Positions 44,793 to 58,298 of a stretch of 64,000 nt of DNA are shown here, piece after piece. The translations under genes were made by a program, and so were the position numbers. This stretch comes from Anaerobacillus sp. CMMVII (GTDB lineage: Bacteria > Bacillota > Bacilli > Bacillales > Anaerobacillaceae): positions 1-64,000 of the forward strand of contig NZ_JACEHK010000001.1 of assembly GCF_025377685.1 (NCBI RefSeq). Direction: 5' to 3'. Under the pieces are notes generated by a model. The model had not been told where the DNA came from. It worked only from the letters and a program-made list of their open reading frames with translations, and did no database searches. The first letter of the stretch is position 1; each line of letters begins with the position of its first letter.

Positions 44793-45305
44793 ATGAATAA
44801 AAAAATAATTCAAATGGTTGTTTTAGTATTTGTAATCGGTATGTTAGTAACTATGGTCTTGGGACTGCGTTCGCAAGGTGGAGCAGTAGGAATTGGTGAC
44901 GAGGCTTACGATTTTGAGATGGAAGACCTAGAGGGGAATACTCATCGCTTATCGGACTATCGGGGAAAGGTAGTCATGTTAAACTTTTTTGCGACATGGT
45001 GTACAGCTTGTGTAGCTGAGGCTCCTGAACTTGAGCGTTTTAATGAAGAGTTTAAAGATGAAGTAGCTCTATTTGTTGTCGTAAAAGGCGAAACCAAAAA
45101 TACTGTAAGAAAATATGTAGAAGAGAAAAATTCAAAGAAAACCTATGTTTTCGACTTTACGAATAGTGTCTCAAGGAAATTTGGTGTGATCGGTCAACCA
45201 GAAACGATTGTCATTAACGAGGACGGAATAATTGTTGACCATTTTATTGGCGGCGTTTCAAGAGACTTTTTAGGTGTAGTATTAAATGATATTAAAGGTA
45301 GATAA
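44793..45305 (+). CDS. Membrane-anchored thioredoxin-like protein (ResA/CcmG type)
   Basis: A 170-residue protein with an N-terminal anchor (about 5-24) and an external thioredoxin fold. The active site is Trp69-Cys70-Thr-Ala-Cys73 in NFFATWCTACVAEAP, and the cis-proline loop is IGQPETIVI. ResA and CcmG reduce the apocytochrome CxxCH disulfide before heme attachment. At the end of a ccm operon the CcmG role is likely; the sequence resembles ResA of B. subtilis too. AGGGGGAG precedes ATG 44793. Confidence 0.88.
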   Translation: MNKKIIQMVVLVFVIGMLVTMVLGLRSQGGAVGIGDEAYDFEMEDLEGNTHRLSDYRGKVVMLNFFATWCTACVAEAPELERFNEEFKDEVALFVVVKGETKNTVRKYVEEKNSKKTYVFDFTNSVSRKFGVIGQPETIVINEDGIIVDHFIGGVSRDFLGVVLNDIKGR

Positions 45306-45310
45306 TAATG

Positions 45311-45348
45311 GAGGGGTGAATTTCTAGATGAGTTCATCTCTTTTTTTG
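45311..45348 (+). terminator. Terminator of the ccm operon
   Basis: A 10-bp stem with G-U pairs (GAGGGGTGAA at 45311-45320 with TTCATCTCTT at 45333-45342) followed by T residues. Confidence 0.65.
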
Positions 45349-45364
45349 TTTACGCTTATTACAA

Positions 45365-45497
45365 GGCTGTTTTCGGAAACTTTGTGGCTTTTAGGTCGTC
45401 TTTTGAGAATAAATAAGCTTCACGCTTTACGTGAAGAACCAAGCATTCGCTTGGTTACCACCTAAAAGCTAATAGCAACAATCTTTTAGAAAAGAGC
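45365..45497. mobile_element. MITE-like element, copy 1
   Basis: The left end is GGCTGTTTTCGGAAACTTTG and the right end, read inverted, GCTCTTTTCTAAAAGATTGT. Inner hairpins include CTTCACGC/GCGTGAAG-like and ACCAAGC/GCTTGGT pairs. An inverted, longer relative lies at 61780-61961. It encodes no protein. The remaining gap to tadA (to 45649) shows nothing else. Confidence 0.7.
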
Positions 45498-45649
45498 GTG
45501 CAAAAATCACCGTTCTACAAAAGTTTTTGGGCTTCTTTTCAACTCTAAGCGGATAATGATAGATCTAGTGCTTTGTTAATTAACGAAAAATAAATTAAAA
45601 TAAATTAATTAATGAAATTCTTGAATAGATAAATTGGAGGTACATAAGA

Positions 45650-46144
45650 TTGGTTGATGATTTCGTCTTTATGAGATTAGCTATAGAAGAGGCCAAGAAA
45701 GCTGAAGCGATAAGAGAGGTTCCAATTGGCGCAGTCATCGTGAAAGATGGTGTGGTTATTGCCTCCGCTTATAATCTTAGAGAAAGCGATCAGCGAGCAG
45801 TAGCTCATGCTGAGTTACTAGCCATCGATGAAGCTTGCCAAAAGCTTGCTACATGGCGCTTAAGTGATTGTACCCTCTATGTTACATTAGAGCCTTGTCC
45901 AATGTGCGCTGGCGCAATTATTCAATCGCGTATTGATCGGGTGGTTTTTGGTGCATCTGACCCAAAAGCAGGTTGTGTAGGTTCAATCTATAACCTTCTG
46001 ACAGAACCGAAATTTAACCATCAATGTGAAGTTGAAAAGGGTATTATGGCTGAAGAGTGCGGTGAAATGCTAACTACCTTTTTCCGGGAGTTACGAAAAA
46101 AGAAAGGGAAGAACTTGTCAGACTCCGAAGTAAGTGAAACTTAA
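45650..46144 (+). CDS. tadA: tRNA-specific adenosine deaminase TadA
   Basis: TadA converts the wobble adenosine of tRNA-Arg(ACG) to inosine. The zinc site is His53-Ala-Glu55 plus Cys83 and Cys86 in EPCPMCAGAI. The start is TTG 45650 with GGAGG 9 bases upstream. Length 164 residues is normal; the C-terminal Lys-rich tail is typical. It precedes the SRP RNA as in B. subtilis. Confidence 0.96.
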   Translation: MVDDFVFMRLAIEEAKKAEAIREVPIGAVIVKDGVVIASAYNLRESDQRAVAHAELLAIDEACQKLATWRLSDCTLYVTLEPCPMCAGAIIQSRIDRVVFGASDPKAGCVGSIYNLLTEPKFNHQCEVEKGIMAEECGEMLTTFFRELRKKKGKNLSDSEVSET

Positions 46145-46268
46145 TTTTGTAGAAAACAGGGTGTGTTTCATTACGTAGTTTCACTAACGATACATTACTA
46201 CAAATTCACATTTTTTTAGGATGTTCCAAGGTTTTCATGTATTGCCTATAACAAGTCTATTGCTACTA

Positions 46269-46297
46269 TTGATTTTTCATTTGAAAGAGGCTATACT
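46269..46297 (+). promoter_or_regulatory. SRP RNA promoter
   Basis: TTGATT (46269-46274), 17-base spacer, TATACT (46292-46297). The RNA would start near 46304 and be processed to the mature end. Confidence 0.7.
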
Positions 46298-46342
46298 AAA
46301 TTATGCGTCACATTAGGACGCGTTAAAAACCGTTTATAAATT

Positions 46343-46613
46343 TGTCGTGCTAGGTGGGGAGGTAGCGGTGCCCTGTACTCGCAATCCGCTATAGCGAGAC
46401 GGAATCCCTTCCCTAGGTCTTGGTATCGTAGGGTCTGCCCTAAGTAAGTAGTGTTGACATTTGGGTTCTACGCAACGGAAACCCATGAACCCTGTCAGGT
46501 CCGGAAGGAAGCAGCAGTAAGTGGATCATTCCGTGTGCCGTAGAGTCGCCTGAATCGAGCTAACTGCTTAGGTAACGCCTGGGGTACCTTGATCAAAGGA
46601 AGGTGCACGGCAT
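46343..46613 (+). ncRNA. ffs: Signal recognition particle RNA (scRNA, large Bacillus type)
   Basis: The RNA scaffold of SRP that targets secreted and membrane proteins. It has the Alu domain start TCGTGCTAGGTGGGGAGGTA and the S-domain core GTCAGGTCCGGAAGGAAGCA, and closes with GGTGCACGGCA. About 270 bases, as in B. subtilis scRNA (also called scr). Ends are set by pairing of TCGTGC with GTGCACGG and are approximate. Confidence 0.96.
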
Positions 46614-46625
46614 CAAATTTATATA

Positions 46626-46658
46626 AGAAGCAATTCCTTAAAGGAATTGCTTCTTTTT
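46626..46658 (+). terminator. Terminator of SRP RNA
   Basis: A 12- to 14-bp stem AGAAGCAATTCC/GGAATTGCTTCT with five T. Confidence 0.92.
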
Positions 46659-46781
46659 ATTTGCTTTATAGACTTTGAAATATAGTAGTTGAAAAGGTAT
46701 AATGGTATTTAGTACATTATTTTTTTTTACTTAGGAATAGCCATTAGTATATTGAGTTTGTCTAAAAATGGAGGTGAAGAG

Positions 46782-48460
46782 ATGAGTTATCAAGCATTAT
46801 ATCGAGTGTGGCGACCAAAGCAATTAAGCGACGTTGTCGGACAAGAACATATTACGAAAACATTTAAAAATGCTTTAATTCAAGAAAAGCTCTCTCATGC
46901 CTATCTATTTACTGGACCACGTGGTACGGGAAAAACTAGTGCCGCAAAAATTATTGCGAAAACTGTTAACTGTCACGAAGCACCTGTTGCGGAACCTTGT
47001 AATAAGTGTGAAGCATGTCTTGGTATTTCAGATGGTTCAGTTGTTGATGTGATTGAAATTGATGCAGCTTCAAATAATGGAGTAGACGAAATTAGAGATA
47101 TCCGTGACAAGGTCAAATTTGCACCAAGTAGCGGGATTCGCTTTAAAGTATATATTATTGATGAAGTACATATGTTATCTACCGGAGCCTTTAATGCATT
47201 ACTAAAAACATTGGAGGAACCACCGAAACATGTCATTTTTATTTTAGCGACAACAGAGCCTCATAAAATTCCATTAACAATCATATCAAGATGTCAACGT
47301 TTTGATTTTAAACGAATTACAAGTCAGGCGATGATTGGTAGGATGGAATTTATTTTAAGTCATTATGAAACAAAGGTGTCTGATGAAGCCTTAGCAATGA
47401 TTGCTAGAGTTTCCGAAGGTGGTATGAGAGATGCGTTGAGCTTGCTAGATCAGGCGATCTCATATTGTGATGATGGAGTTACTTTAGATGATATCCTGAC
47501 AATAACTGGAGCGGTCTCTCAAGGATTATTAACCGAAGTTGCGCAAGCTTTATTGACAAGTGATGTTGTTAAAGCGTTACAAGCTGTAGACACCTTAATT
47601 TTAGCAGGTAAAGATCCAACACGCTTTATAGAAGATTTTATCTTTTATTATCGAGACATGCTTCTATACAAAACTGCACCAGAGCTTAATGAAGCTTTAG
47701 ATAGGGTTTCATTAGACGACGAGTTTATTTCTATAAGTAAGAAACACCGACAAAATGGATTTATAGTACGATTGAAATACTCAATGGAATACTCCAGGAT
47801 ATGAAATGGTCTAGTCATCCGAAAATATTCATTGAAGTAGCGATCGTGAAAATTTGCAATAGTAAAGCTGAGACCGAAAAAGAAACTAGTGATACACACG
47901 AATCTTTGTTGAAGAAAATTCAAATCTTAGAGCAGAAGCTAGATAATATTGGCTCAATTGGGCATCAGGAGCAAGGGAAAGTTGAAGCTCCAAAGAAAAA
48001 TCAGGGGCAATTTAGTCTTAAAACAGGGAAAAATGGAATAAGTAGTGGACAAGTAAAAGAAATGCTCAAACAAGCATCTAAACAAGACTTGCAGCGGATT
48101 ACTAGTAATTGGGGACAGGTTATGGATCTAGTAAAAAAACAAAGTGTCCCTGCGCATGCTTGGTTGTCAGACAGTAAACCCGTTGCAGCATCAAAAACAA
48201 TGATATTACTTGCTTTCCAAAATGAAATGCATCGCGATATGGTTGATACAAAATTTCGTACTGTAGTTGAACAAGGGATAGCTGAAGTATTTCCTGAGGC
48301 ATTTAAAATTTTGACATTACTAACGAACCAGTGGGAGAATGTGAAAGAGGAATTTGTTCGCGATCAACGGGGAGAAACAACATCTTCTAATGAAGGTGAT
48401 CCACTCGTTGAAGAAGCTTTGAAGTTAGTAGGTTCAGATTTAATAGAAATAATCGAATAA
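46782..48460 (+). CDS. dnaX: DNA polymerase III subunits gamma/tau DnaX (one frameshift)
   Basis: DnaX is the clamp-loader ATPase. Walker A is GPRGTGKT (45-52), a zinc site has CNKCEAC, and the DEVH-like YIIDEVHMLS and SRC-motif IISRCQRFDF follow. ATG 46782 follows GGAGGTG. After about residue 320 the frame is lost near 47743; adding one A (AAGAAACACC to AAGAAAACACC) gives KKTPTKWIYSTIEILNGIL and leads smoothly into the C-terminal tau region ending at 48460. Joined length is about 560 residues, like the single full-length DnaX of B. subtilis. No slippery heptamer is present, so I treat it as a sequence error. Confidence 0.93.
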
Positions 48461-48479
48461 TGAAAGCGAGGAAACTTAA

Positions 48480-48791
48480 ATGAAAAACATGGGAAATATG
48501 ATGAAACAAATGCAAAAGCTACAAAAGCAAATGGCACAAGCGCAAGAAGAGCTTAAATCAAAAACAGTCGAAGCCACAGCTGGTGGCGGCATGGTAAAAG
48601 TAATTGCGACTGGAGAAAAGAAAATCCTAGAAGTAATTATTAAAGAAGAAGTTGTAGATCCAGAGGATGTTGAAATGCTTCAAGACTTAATTTTAGCAGC
48701 AACAAATGAAGCTCTAAAAATGGCCGATGACCTAATTAATCAAGATATGGGCAAGTTTACAAAAGGCATGAATTTACCAGGAATGTTCTAA
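48480..48791 (+). CDS. ebfC: YbaB/EbfC nucleoid-associated protein
   Basis: A 103-residue DNA-binding protein (YaaK in B. subtilis). The N-terminus is Met/Gln/Lys-rich ([20 protein letters not shown]), the core is [17 protein letters not shown], and the end is GMNLPGMF. It always lies between dnaX and recR in Bacillota and may help shape the nucleoid. AGCGAGG precedes the ATG. Confidence 0.95.
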   Translation: MKNMGNMMKQMQKLQKQMAQAQEELKSKTVEATAGGGMVKVIATGEKKILEVIIKEEVVDPEDVEMLQDLILAATNEALKMADDLINQDMGKFTKGMNLPGMF

Positions 48792-48884
48792 GCTAATTCA
48801 GCATAATATTTTTGGTGTTATCAAACTTTGAATGTTTATCTATTCTACTTAGCCAGGTGATGGTTAAATAACAATAACCTGTTA

Positions 48885-48922
48885 AGAGCTGCTTTCTAGG
48901 TCATTATCCCGGAAGCAGCTCT
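48885..48922 (+). other. Hairpin between ebfC and recR
   Basis: AGAGCTGCTT (48885-48894) pairs with AAGCAGCTCT (48913-48922). There is no T tract, so it may be a processing or stability element, not a terminator. Confidence 0.5.
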
Positions 48923-48965
48923 TGTCTAACTAGTCTGATGAAACATTTCCTAGGAGGAAACGTTG

Positions 48966-49562
48966 TTGCAGTACCCTGAACCGATATCCAAACTTATTGA
49001 AGGATTTATGAAATTGCCAGGAATCGGCCAAAAAACAGCGAGTCGACTGGCTTTTTTCGTATTAGATATGAAAGAAGATGATGTTTTAGACTTCGCGAAA
49101 GCATTAGTAAATGCAAAGCGAAATTTAACATATTGTTCTGTATGTCATAATATTACTGATTCAGACCCATGCTATATTTGTGAAGATCAAAAGCGAGACA
49201 AAACGATTATCTGTGTTATCCAGGATGCAAAAGACGTTATTGCTATGGAGAAAATGAGAGACTATCATGGTCTTTATCACGTCTTGCAAGGTGCAATTTC
49301 ACCGATGGACGGTATAGGCCCAGAAGACATAAAAATACCAGAGCTCCTAAAAAGGCTGCAAGATGATACGATCCAAGAGATTATTTTAGCGACTAATCCT
49401 AATATAGAAGGAGAAGCTACTGCTATGTATATTTCTCGTTTAGTGAAACCTACAGGAATAAAAGTGACAAGGATTGCTCATGGTCTTCCTGTTGGTGGAG
49501 ATTTAGAATATGCAGATGAAGTGACACTTTCAAAAGCTATTGAGGGTCGGAGAGAATTATAG
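48966..49562 (+). CDS. recR: Recombination mediator RecR
   Basis: RecR works with RecF and RecO in gap repair. It has a helix-hairpin-helix ([13 protein letters not shown]), a zinc site CSVC...CYIC (about 57-72), a Toprim domain ([16 protein letters not shown]) and the Walker-B-like C-terminal [21 protein letters not shown] start at TTG 48966, 8 bases after AGGAGG, giving 198 residues like the family; TTG 48963 is the alternative. Confidence 0.96.
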   Translation: MQYPEPISKLIEGFMKLPGIGQKTASRLAFFVLDMKEDDVLDFAKALVNAKRNLTYCSVCHNITDSDPCYICEDQKRDKTIICVIQDAKDVIAMEKMRDYHGLYHVLQGAISPMDGIGPEDIKIPELLKRLQDDTIQEIILATNPNIEGEATAMYISRLVKPTGIKVTRIAHGLPVGGDLEYADEVTLSKAIEGRREL

Positions 49563-49580
49563 TAGTAAAGGAGTAAAAAT

Positions 49581-49802
49581 ATGCTTTTTAAGAAAAAGGG
49601 TAAGCTTAGAAAAGCTGAAAACAAAAGACTTATTGAGCAAATAGAAATACAAAAGCATTTATTGATGAATCAAAAAGAATTAGTTGGAAGAAGTGTAGAT
49701 CCTTCTGAAGATGTTCTATTAAAGTTAAAGGTCACTGAAGCTAAATACTTATTTATGTTAAAAGAAGCAAGAGTAAGGAAAACGAACATGGAAAAATCTT
49801 AA
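49581..49802 (+). CDS. yaaL: YaaL family protein (DUF2508)
   Basis: A 73-residue, highly charged helical protein opening MLFKKKGKLRKAENKRLIEQ. It is conserved between recR and bofA in Bacillus, with no known function. AAAGGAG precedes ATG 49581. The final codons lie inside the stem of the downstream terminator. Confidence 0.88.
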   Translation: MLFKKKGKLRKAENKRLIEQIEIQKHLLMNQKELVGRSVDPSEDVLLKLKVTEAKYLFMLKEARVRKTNMEKS

Positions 49803-49829
49803 AATTAGATTTTTCCATGTTCTTTTTTT
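49784..49829 (+). terminator. Terminator overlapping the yaaL 3' end
   Basis: A 16-bp perfect stem (49784-49799 with 49807-49822) and seven T; its 5' arm codes for the last residues of YaaL. Confidence 0.92.
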
Positions 49830-49892
49830 ATTGAAACGGTAATAGGATTCTAATGAGGGCTTGTCAATAAAATGGTGGGGGTTGAGTGAATA

Positions 49893-50156
49893 ATGGATCC
49901 AATTATTGTTGTTACATTATTAGGTGGAGTAATTTTTTTGTTGTTGGTATTAGGTGCGCCAATGAAACCATTGCGTTTTATTGGACAAGGAATGATTAAA
50001 CTAATCATAGGTGCGCTTTTTTTATTTTTCCTCAATGCTTTTGGAACGGTGTTTGATTACCACCTTCCAATCAATCTCGTAACTGCTTCTGTGTCCGGGT
50101 TTCTAGGAATACCAGGTTTGATTGTACTTGTTGCTATTGACCTATATATACTATAA
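49893..50156 (+). CDS. bofA: Pro-sigma-K processing inhibitor BofA
   Basis: BofA holds the SpoIVFB protease inactive in the outer forespore membrane until sigma-K is needed. The 87-residue protein has two or three hydrophobic segments, GAPMKPLRFIGQGMIKLIIG in the middle and FLGIPGLIVLVAIDLYIL at the end. GTGGGGG precedes the ATG. It shows that the host encodes the sporulation programme. Confidence 0.94.
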   Translation: MDPIIVVTLLGGVIFLLLVLGAPMKPLRFIGQGMIKLIIGALFLFFLNAFGTVFDYHLPINLVTASVSGFLGIPGLIVLVAIDLYIL

Positions 50157-50283
50157 AAAAGAAGTTACCATGTATTCCCATTTAATGAAAGTGTTTATGG
50201 ACTTGCACATTGGGTATATACATGGTATATTGTTAAAACATTCTTCGCGACAATATTCGTCAAAAAAACGACAAAAAAGTCGG

Positions 50284-50312
50284 TTGACAAACAAAAGTGA
50301 AGGTGTTAATAT
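50284..50312 (+). promoter_or_regulatory. rRNA operon 2 promoter P1
   Basis: Perfect TTGACA (50284-50289), 17-base spacer, TAATAT (50307-50312). Confidence 0.85.
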
Positions 50313-50363
50313 ATTATAAGTCGCAACAAACAATTTATGAAATCGCAACTTTGAAACAAGTTG

Positions 50364-50392
50364 TTGACAACAGAACGTTATTGTGATAGAAT
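50364..50392 (+). promoter_or_regulatory. rRNA operon 2 promoter P2
   Basis: Perfect TTGACA (50364-50369), 17-base spacer, TAGAAT (50387-50392). Confidence 0.82.
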
Positions 50393-50521
50393 AAAATTCT
50401 TGCTGCTGAAAAACGGCACAGGATAATTGTTCTTTGAAAACTGAACACACAGCCAAGCGAATTAAAGAGATAGTAAATATCTCGTCAATGTAACAAAATT
50501 TTTTGAGCTATTTCAAACACT

Positions 50522-52078
<1,557 letters not shown>

Positions 52079-52539
52079 TGGAGTTAAAACTCTAGTCGAT
52101 GCTTTTCTTTTAGAAAAGTACGCTGACGCTGTGTTTCAGTTTTGAGAGAATGATCTCTCAATTAAATAGTTAACTGCTCAATATTCATTATTGTGCTCCT
52201 GCGGTACTCCTTGCGTCGTATCCTCGTCGCAAAGCTGCATGAAGCTAATCAATGAAGCATCTCACGATGTAATTGAGATCAGTTGCTTTGTTCCTTGAAA
52301 ACTAGATAACAACTAACACATTTAAGTTTTACCGGAAAGTTTGTAAAAACTTTATGAGTAAACTTGAGTAGTCAAGAATTCAATTCGACGTAAAATCCTT
52401 TTAACAGGTATTTTTTTGAGAGAAGCGAGTAGTTCGAGGAAACGAGCGAGTCAATCGCCGGAGTGTACATTAACCGTACATGAGGACGATTGGTGAGTGA
52501 AGTTGACGAAGAAATGCGAAGCTTATCGCAAAAAAATTA
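52079..52539 (+). other. 16S-23S spacer 2, no tRNA genes
   Basis: The first two thirds match spacer 1 closely, including the dispersed repeat at about 52198-52291 with a few changes. The last ~130 bases diverge, yet the hairpin near the 23S start is kept by paired changes (CAATCG at 52452-52457 with CGATTG at 52487-52492). Confidence 0.85.
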
Positions 52540-55475
<2,936 letters not shown>

Positions 55476-55794
55476 TCCTATAAATAAGTTTAGAGTGATG
55501 AGTGTAGAGTTTTGAGTTGCGTGAGTAACTCAAAGCAGTAAATACCAAATTCTAAATAAACGGATTGAATTTTACTCAAGTCTTAAATGTGTGTTATCTA
55601 GTTTTCAGGGAATGAAAATTTCTTGAAAAATTAAGTAGCTTGATCTTGAATTGAGTTCGTGCGTCTGTGTCTACCAGTGTAGCTTCGAAGTAAGCTTCCT
55701 CGACGCAAAGCAGCATGATGTAAACTCAAAGAAGCATCTCACGATGTGATTGAGGTCAGTAGCTTTTTTGAAGGAATGAACTTTCTTCAGATAA
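55476..55794 (+). repeat. 23S-5S spacer 2 with heptad palindrome and dispersed repeat
   Basis: It looks identical to spacer 1 in layout: the GAGTGATGAGT palindrome near 55492-55540 and the ~100-base repeat at about 55656-55763. No tRNA. Confidence 0.75.
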
Positions 55795-55910
<116 letters not shown>

Positions 55911-55943
55911 AAAAAAACACATCCAATTTGGATGTGTTTTTTT
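55911..55943 (+). terminator. Terminator of rRNA operon 2
   Basis: A perfect symmetric hairpin (AAACACATCC/GGATGTGTTT) with A and T runs on both sides, so it could work on both strands. Confidence 0.93.
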
Positions 55944-55990
55944 GTGTGCAAACTTAAAAGAGATCTATGCTTTCTGACTAGAGAAATAAA

Positions 55991-56168
55991 GTGGACATAT
56001 AATCCTCTATTAGGTAGGATTTTGTGGTTTTCCTATTTTTGAGGACATACGGTACCTTATTTCCTCAGGATTCATTAAAATACATGTCCGAATGCAATAA
56101 AAGTGATCGTATGTCCTCGAAATATCAAAAAGGACTATATTGGCTAAAATAGAGGAACCTATGTCCAC
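55991..56168. repeat. 178-base nested palindromic element
   Basis: The outer arms GTGGACATATAATCCTCTAT (from 55991) and ATAGAGGAACCTATGTCCAC (to 56168) are inverted. Inner arms GAGGACATACG (56041-56051) and CGTATGTCCTC (56108-56118) are also inverted, and a central ACATGTCC adds a further GGACAT-type core. No gene is inside. It looks like a MITE or a structured repeat. Confidence 0.7.
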
Positions 56169-56260
56169 TAAATTTAAATTTTAACTTTACGCAATCCAGA
56201 GATAGCAGTTGCTTTACAACTGACTAGTGTATAAGATCCAGAAGGTCTTCCTCGTTGTAA

Positions 56261-56292
56261 AAACAAAAAATAGACCTCTTAAAAAAGGTCTG
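56261..56292 (-). terminator. Terminator of csfB (minus strand)
   Basis: On the minus strand AGACC and GGTCT close a hairpin, followed by ATTTTTTG. It lies directly after the csfB stop. Confidence 0.75.
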
Positions 56293-56487
56293 TTAGGAAA
56301 TATTTAATAAAGAGTGCTTTAGTTTTCTTAATTTTTGTAGATAGTATCGGTAAAATTCATCAGTTACTTCTGAACTAACAATCTCTCGTTCACATGCTTC
56401 ACAAATGTAGATATCACAAATATGAATCCCTGATTCTTGTTTTTGCTCACAAACTGAACATTTCTCTAAGTTAAGCCCTTCATTCAT
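56293..56487 (-). CDS. csfB: Anti-sigma-G factor Gin (CsfB)
   Basis: Gin inhibits sigma-G (and sigma-E) during sporulation. The 64-residue protein has two zinc-knuckle CxxC pairs, CSVC and CEAC, followed by a basic helix KLRKLKHSLL. GGAGGTG precedes the start on the minus strand. In B. subtilis csfB also lies just after this rRNA operon, although there the gene order continues with xpaC and yaaN, which are missing here. Confidence 0.9.
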   Translation of the reverse strand: MNEGLNLEKCSVCEQKQESGIHICDIYICEACEREIVSSEVTDEFYRYYLQKLRKLKHSLLNIS

Positions 56488-56508
56488 AATTGTTCACCTC
56501 CATAGCTC

Positions 56509-56537
56509 ATTCATTTCCAATGAAAGGTAAACTATAC
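56509..56537 (-). promoter_or_regulatory. Candidate sigma-F promoter of csfB
   Basis: On the minus strand GTATA (56533-56537) and GGAAATGAAT (56509-56518) are spaced by 14 bases, near the sigma-F consensus. B. subtilis csfB is sigma-F dependent. Confidence 0.4.
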
Positions 56538-56852
56538 ATAAAAAATTCTGAATTTCTGAAAATAGTTCCTTAAAGAATAGTATGGTTTCAAGAGTTTAAT
56601 GGGACAAATACTTATTTACTTTGCGCACTCGCTTTCTTATCTATATGCCATCAGTTAACTGATTGTGTATGTCTTTGTGAACTACCCGCCACTTATTTTT
56701 CTAACGAAAATTTGAAGTGGGGGTCTTCTGGCCAAACATGATAAAAGTACAAATTAAGAAAAATCATTTTAAAACCAATTGTTTAGTTGGTTAGTAAATT
56801 TCGTTATAATAGAACAGTGTTTGAAAATACTCGACCGCAAAGGAAGAAAATA

Positions 56853-58283
56853 GTGAATCAAAATAATTTACCACTTTATGAAGCTCTGTGGAGTTTTCGC
56901 AATGAAAATCCAATTTCTTTACATGTTCCTGGACATAAAAATGGGTTAGTTTTTCCTAGCCAAGCGAAGGAGTTATACCAATCTATATTATCAATTGATG
57001 TTACAGAATTGTCAGGTCTAGATGATTTGCATCATGCATCAGGAGTTATTAAACAAGCAGAAGATTTAACTGCCAATTTATATGGGTCTAAGAGCTGTTA
57101 CTTTCTTGTAGGTGGCTCTACAGTTGGAAATATAGCGATGATTATGGCTACTTGTGAAGCAGGTGATACCGTACTTGTTCAGAGAAATAGTCATAAGTCA
57201 GTTATCAATGGTTTAAGGCTTGCGAAAGTAAAACCAATTTTTATTGAGCCTGACTTTGATGTTGATGCACAAATTGCGACCACTATGGATGATGCGAGCG
57301 TTATTGAAGCGATAAATAAGTACCCAGAGGCAAAAGCTATATTCATGACAAGGCCAAATTATTATGGATATACAAAGGAAATAGATAGAATTGTTAGCAT
57401 TGCGCATGAGCATAATATGGTCGTGCTAGTTGACGAAGCGCATGGCGCTCACTTTGGACATCCTTCTTCGCTATTTCCAAAGTCTGCAATTCATTCTAAG
57501 GCAGATATCGTAGTTCAGTCAGCTCATAAAACACTACCAGCGATGACCATGTGTTCTTTTTTACATTTCAATAGCCAATTGGTTGACGAAAATAAACTTA
57601 AGTATTATTTGCAACTATTTCAATCTAGTAGCCCCTCTTATCCATTACTTGCTTCACTTGATTTAGCCAGGTTTTATTTAGCGAATTTGTCAAAAGTGGA
57701 GCTTTTATTAACATTAGAAAAAATTAATGAGTTTAAAAAGTACTTAAACCAAATTCCACAACTAAAAGTAGTTGAAAATGAACATTTTCATGTAGATCCA
57801 TTAAAGGTTACAGTTCAGTCTTGCTGTGAACTTAATGGGTTTGAGGTACAGAAGCTTTTAGAGGAGGAAGGTATTTATACTGAAATGGCAGATTTACATA
57901 ATGTCCTATTTGTTTTGCCTTTATCAATAGTGACAGATCTCCTTTCTATTGGTGAAAAGATTGCAAATAAACTAAAAGGCAAATCTCTAGAACAAAAATC
58001 AGTAAAAGTAGCTAACGAATCTATAAATAAGATCTCAAGCTTAGCACTTTCCTATGAACAAATGGAAAATGTAGAGGTAGAAATAATAGCAATAGAAGAT
58101 TCGAAAGGGAAGATTATTTCCGAAGAAATCATTCCCTATCCACCTGGTGTTCCGTTATTAGTCCGGGGAGAAAGGATAGAAAATAATCATATTGAGCAAT
58201 TGTTTGCTTTAAGAAAATCAGGTGCTTACTTTCAAGGAGCTGATGTTTTTAAAAAAGGAATGAAAGTCTTTAAAAATGTATGA
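56853..58283 (+). CDS. yaaO: Orn/Lys/Arg-type PLP decarboxylase YaaO
   Basis: A fold-type I decarboxylase of the short Gram-positive class (476 residues). The N-terminus has FHVPGHK-like LHVPGHKNG, an Asp-Glu-Ala-His motif DEAHGAHFGH, and the PLP lysine in SAHKTLPAMT. Substrate could be arginine, lysine or ornithine; sequence alone does not decide. I use GTG 56853 after AAAGGAAG; an upstream TTG at 56787 would overlap a TATAAT box (56805-56810) likely to be this gene's promoter. tmk follows after 15 bases. Confidence 0.88.
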   Translation: MNQNNLPLYEALWSFRNENPISLHVPGHKNGLVFPSQAKELYQSILSIDVTELSGLDDLHHASGVIKQAEDLTANLYGSKSCYFLVGGSTVGNIAMIMATCEAGDTVLVQRNSHKSVINGLRLAKVKPIFIEPDFDVDAQIATTMDDASVIEAINKYPEAKAIFMTRPNYYGYTKEIDRIVSIAHEHNMVVLVDEAHGAHFGHPSSLFPKSAIHSKADIVVQSAHKTLPAMTMCSFLHFNSQLVDENKLKYYLQLFQSSSPSYPLLASLDLARFYLANLSKVELLLTLEKINEFKKYLNQIPQLKVVENEHFHVDPLKVTVQSCCELNGFEVQKLLEEEGIYTEMADLHNVLFVLPLSIVTDLLSIGEKIANKLKGKSLEQKSVKVANESINKISSLALSYEQMENVEVEIIAIEDSKGKIISEEIIPYPPGVPLLVRGERIENNHIEQLFALRKSGAYFQGADVFKKGMKVFKNV

Positions 58284-58298
58284 AGTGAGGAGCATATA

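Larger units (their letters stand above)
50157..50521 (+). other. Leader of rRNA operon 2
   Basis: No gene is present. A long stem (TACCATGTATTCCCA near 50166 with TGGGTATATACATGGTA near 50211) may end bofA transcription. Two rRNA promoters and the boxA-like TTCTTTGAAAACTGAACA (50432) follow. Confidence 0.7.

Noticed and set aside
46782-48460. Programmed -1 frameshift in dnaX, as in E. coli
   Set aside because: The frame change direction would fit, but there is no A AAA AAG-type slippery heptamer at 47743, and similar single-base losses occur in many other genes here. Conserved protein resumes at once, so a sequence error is simpler.
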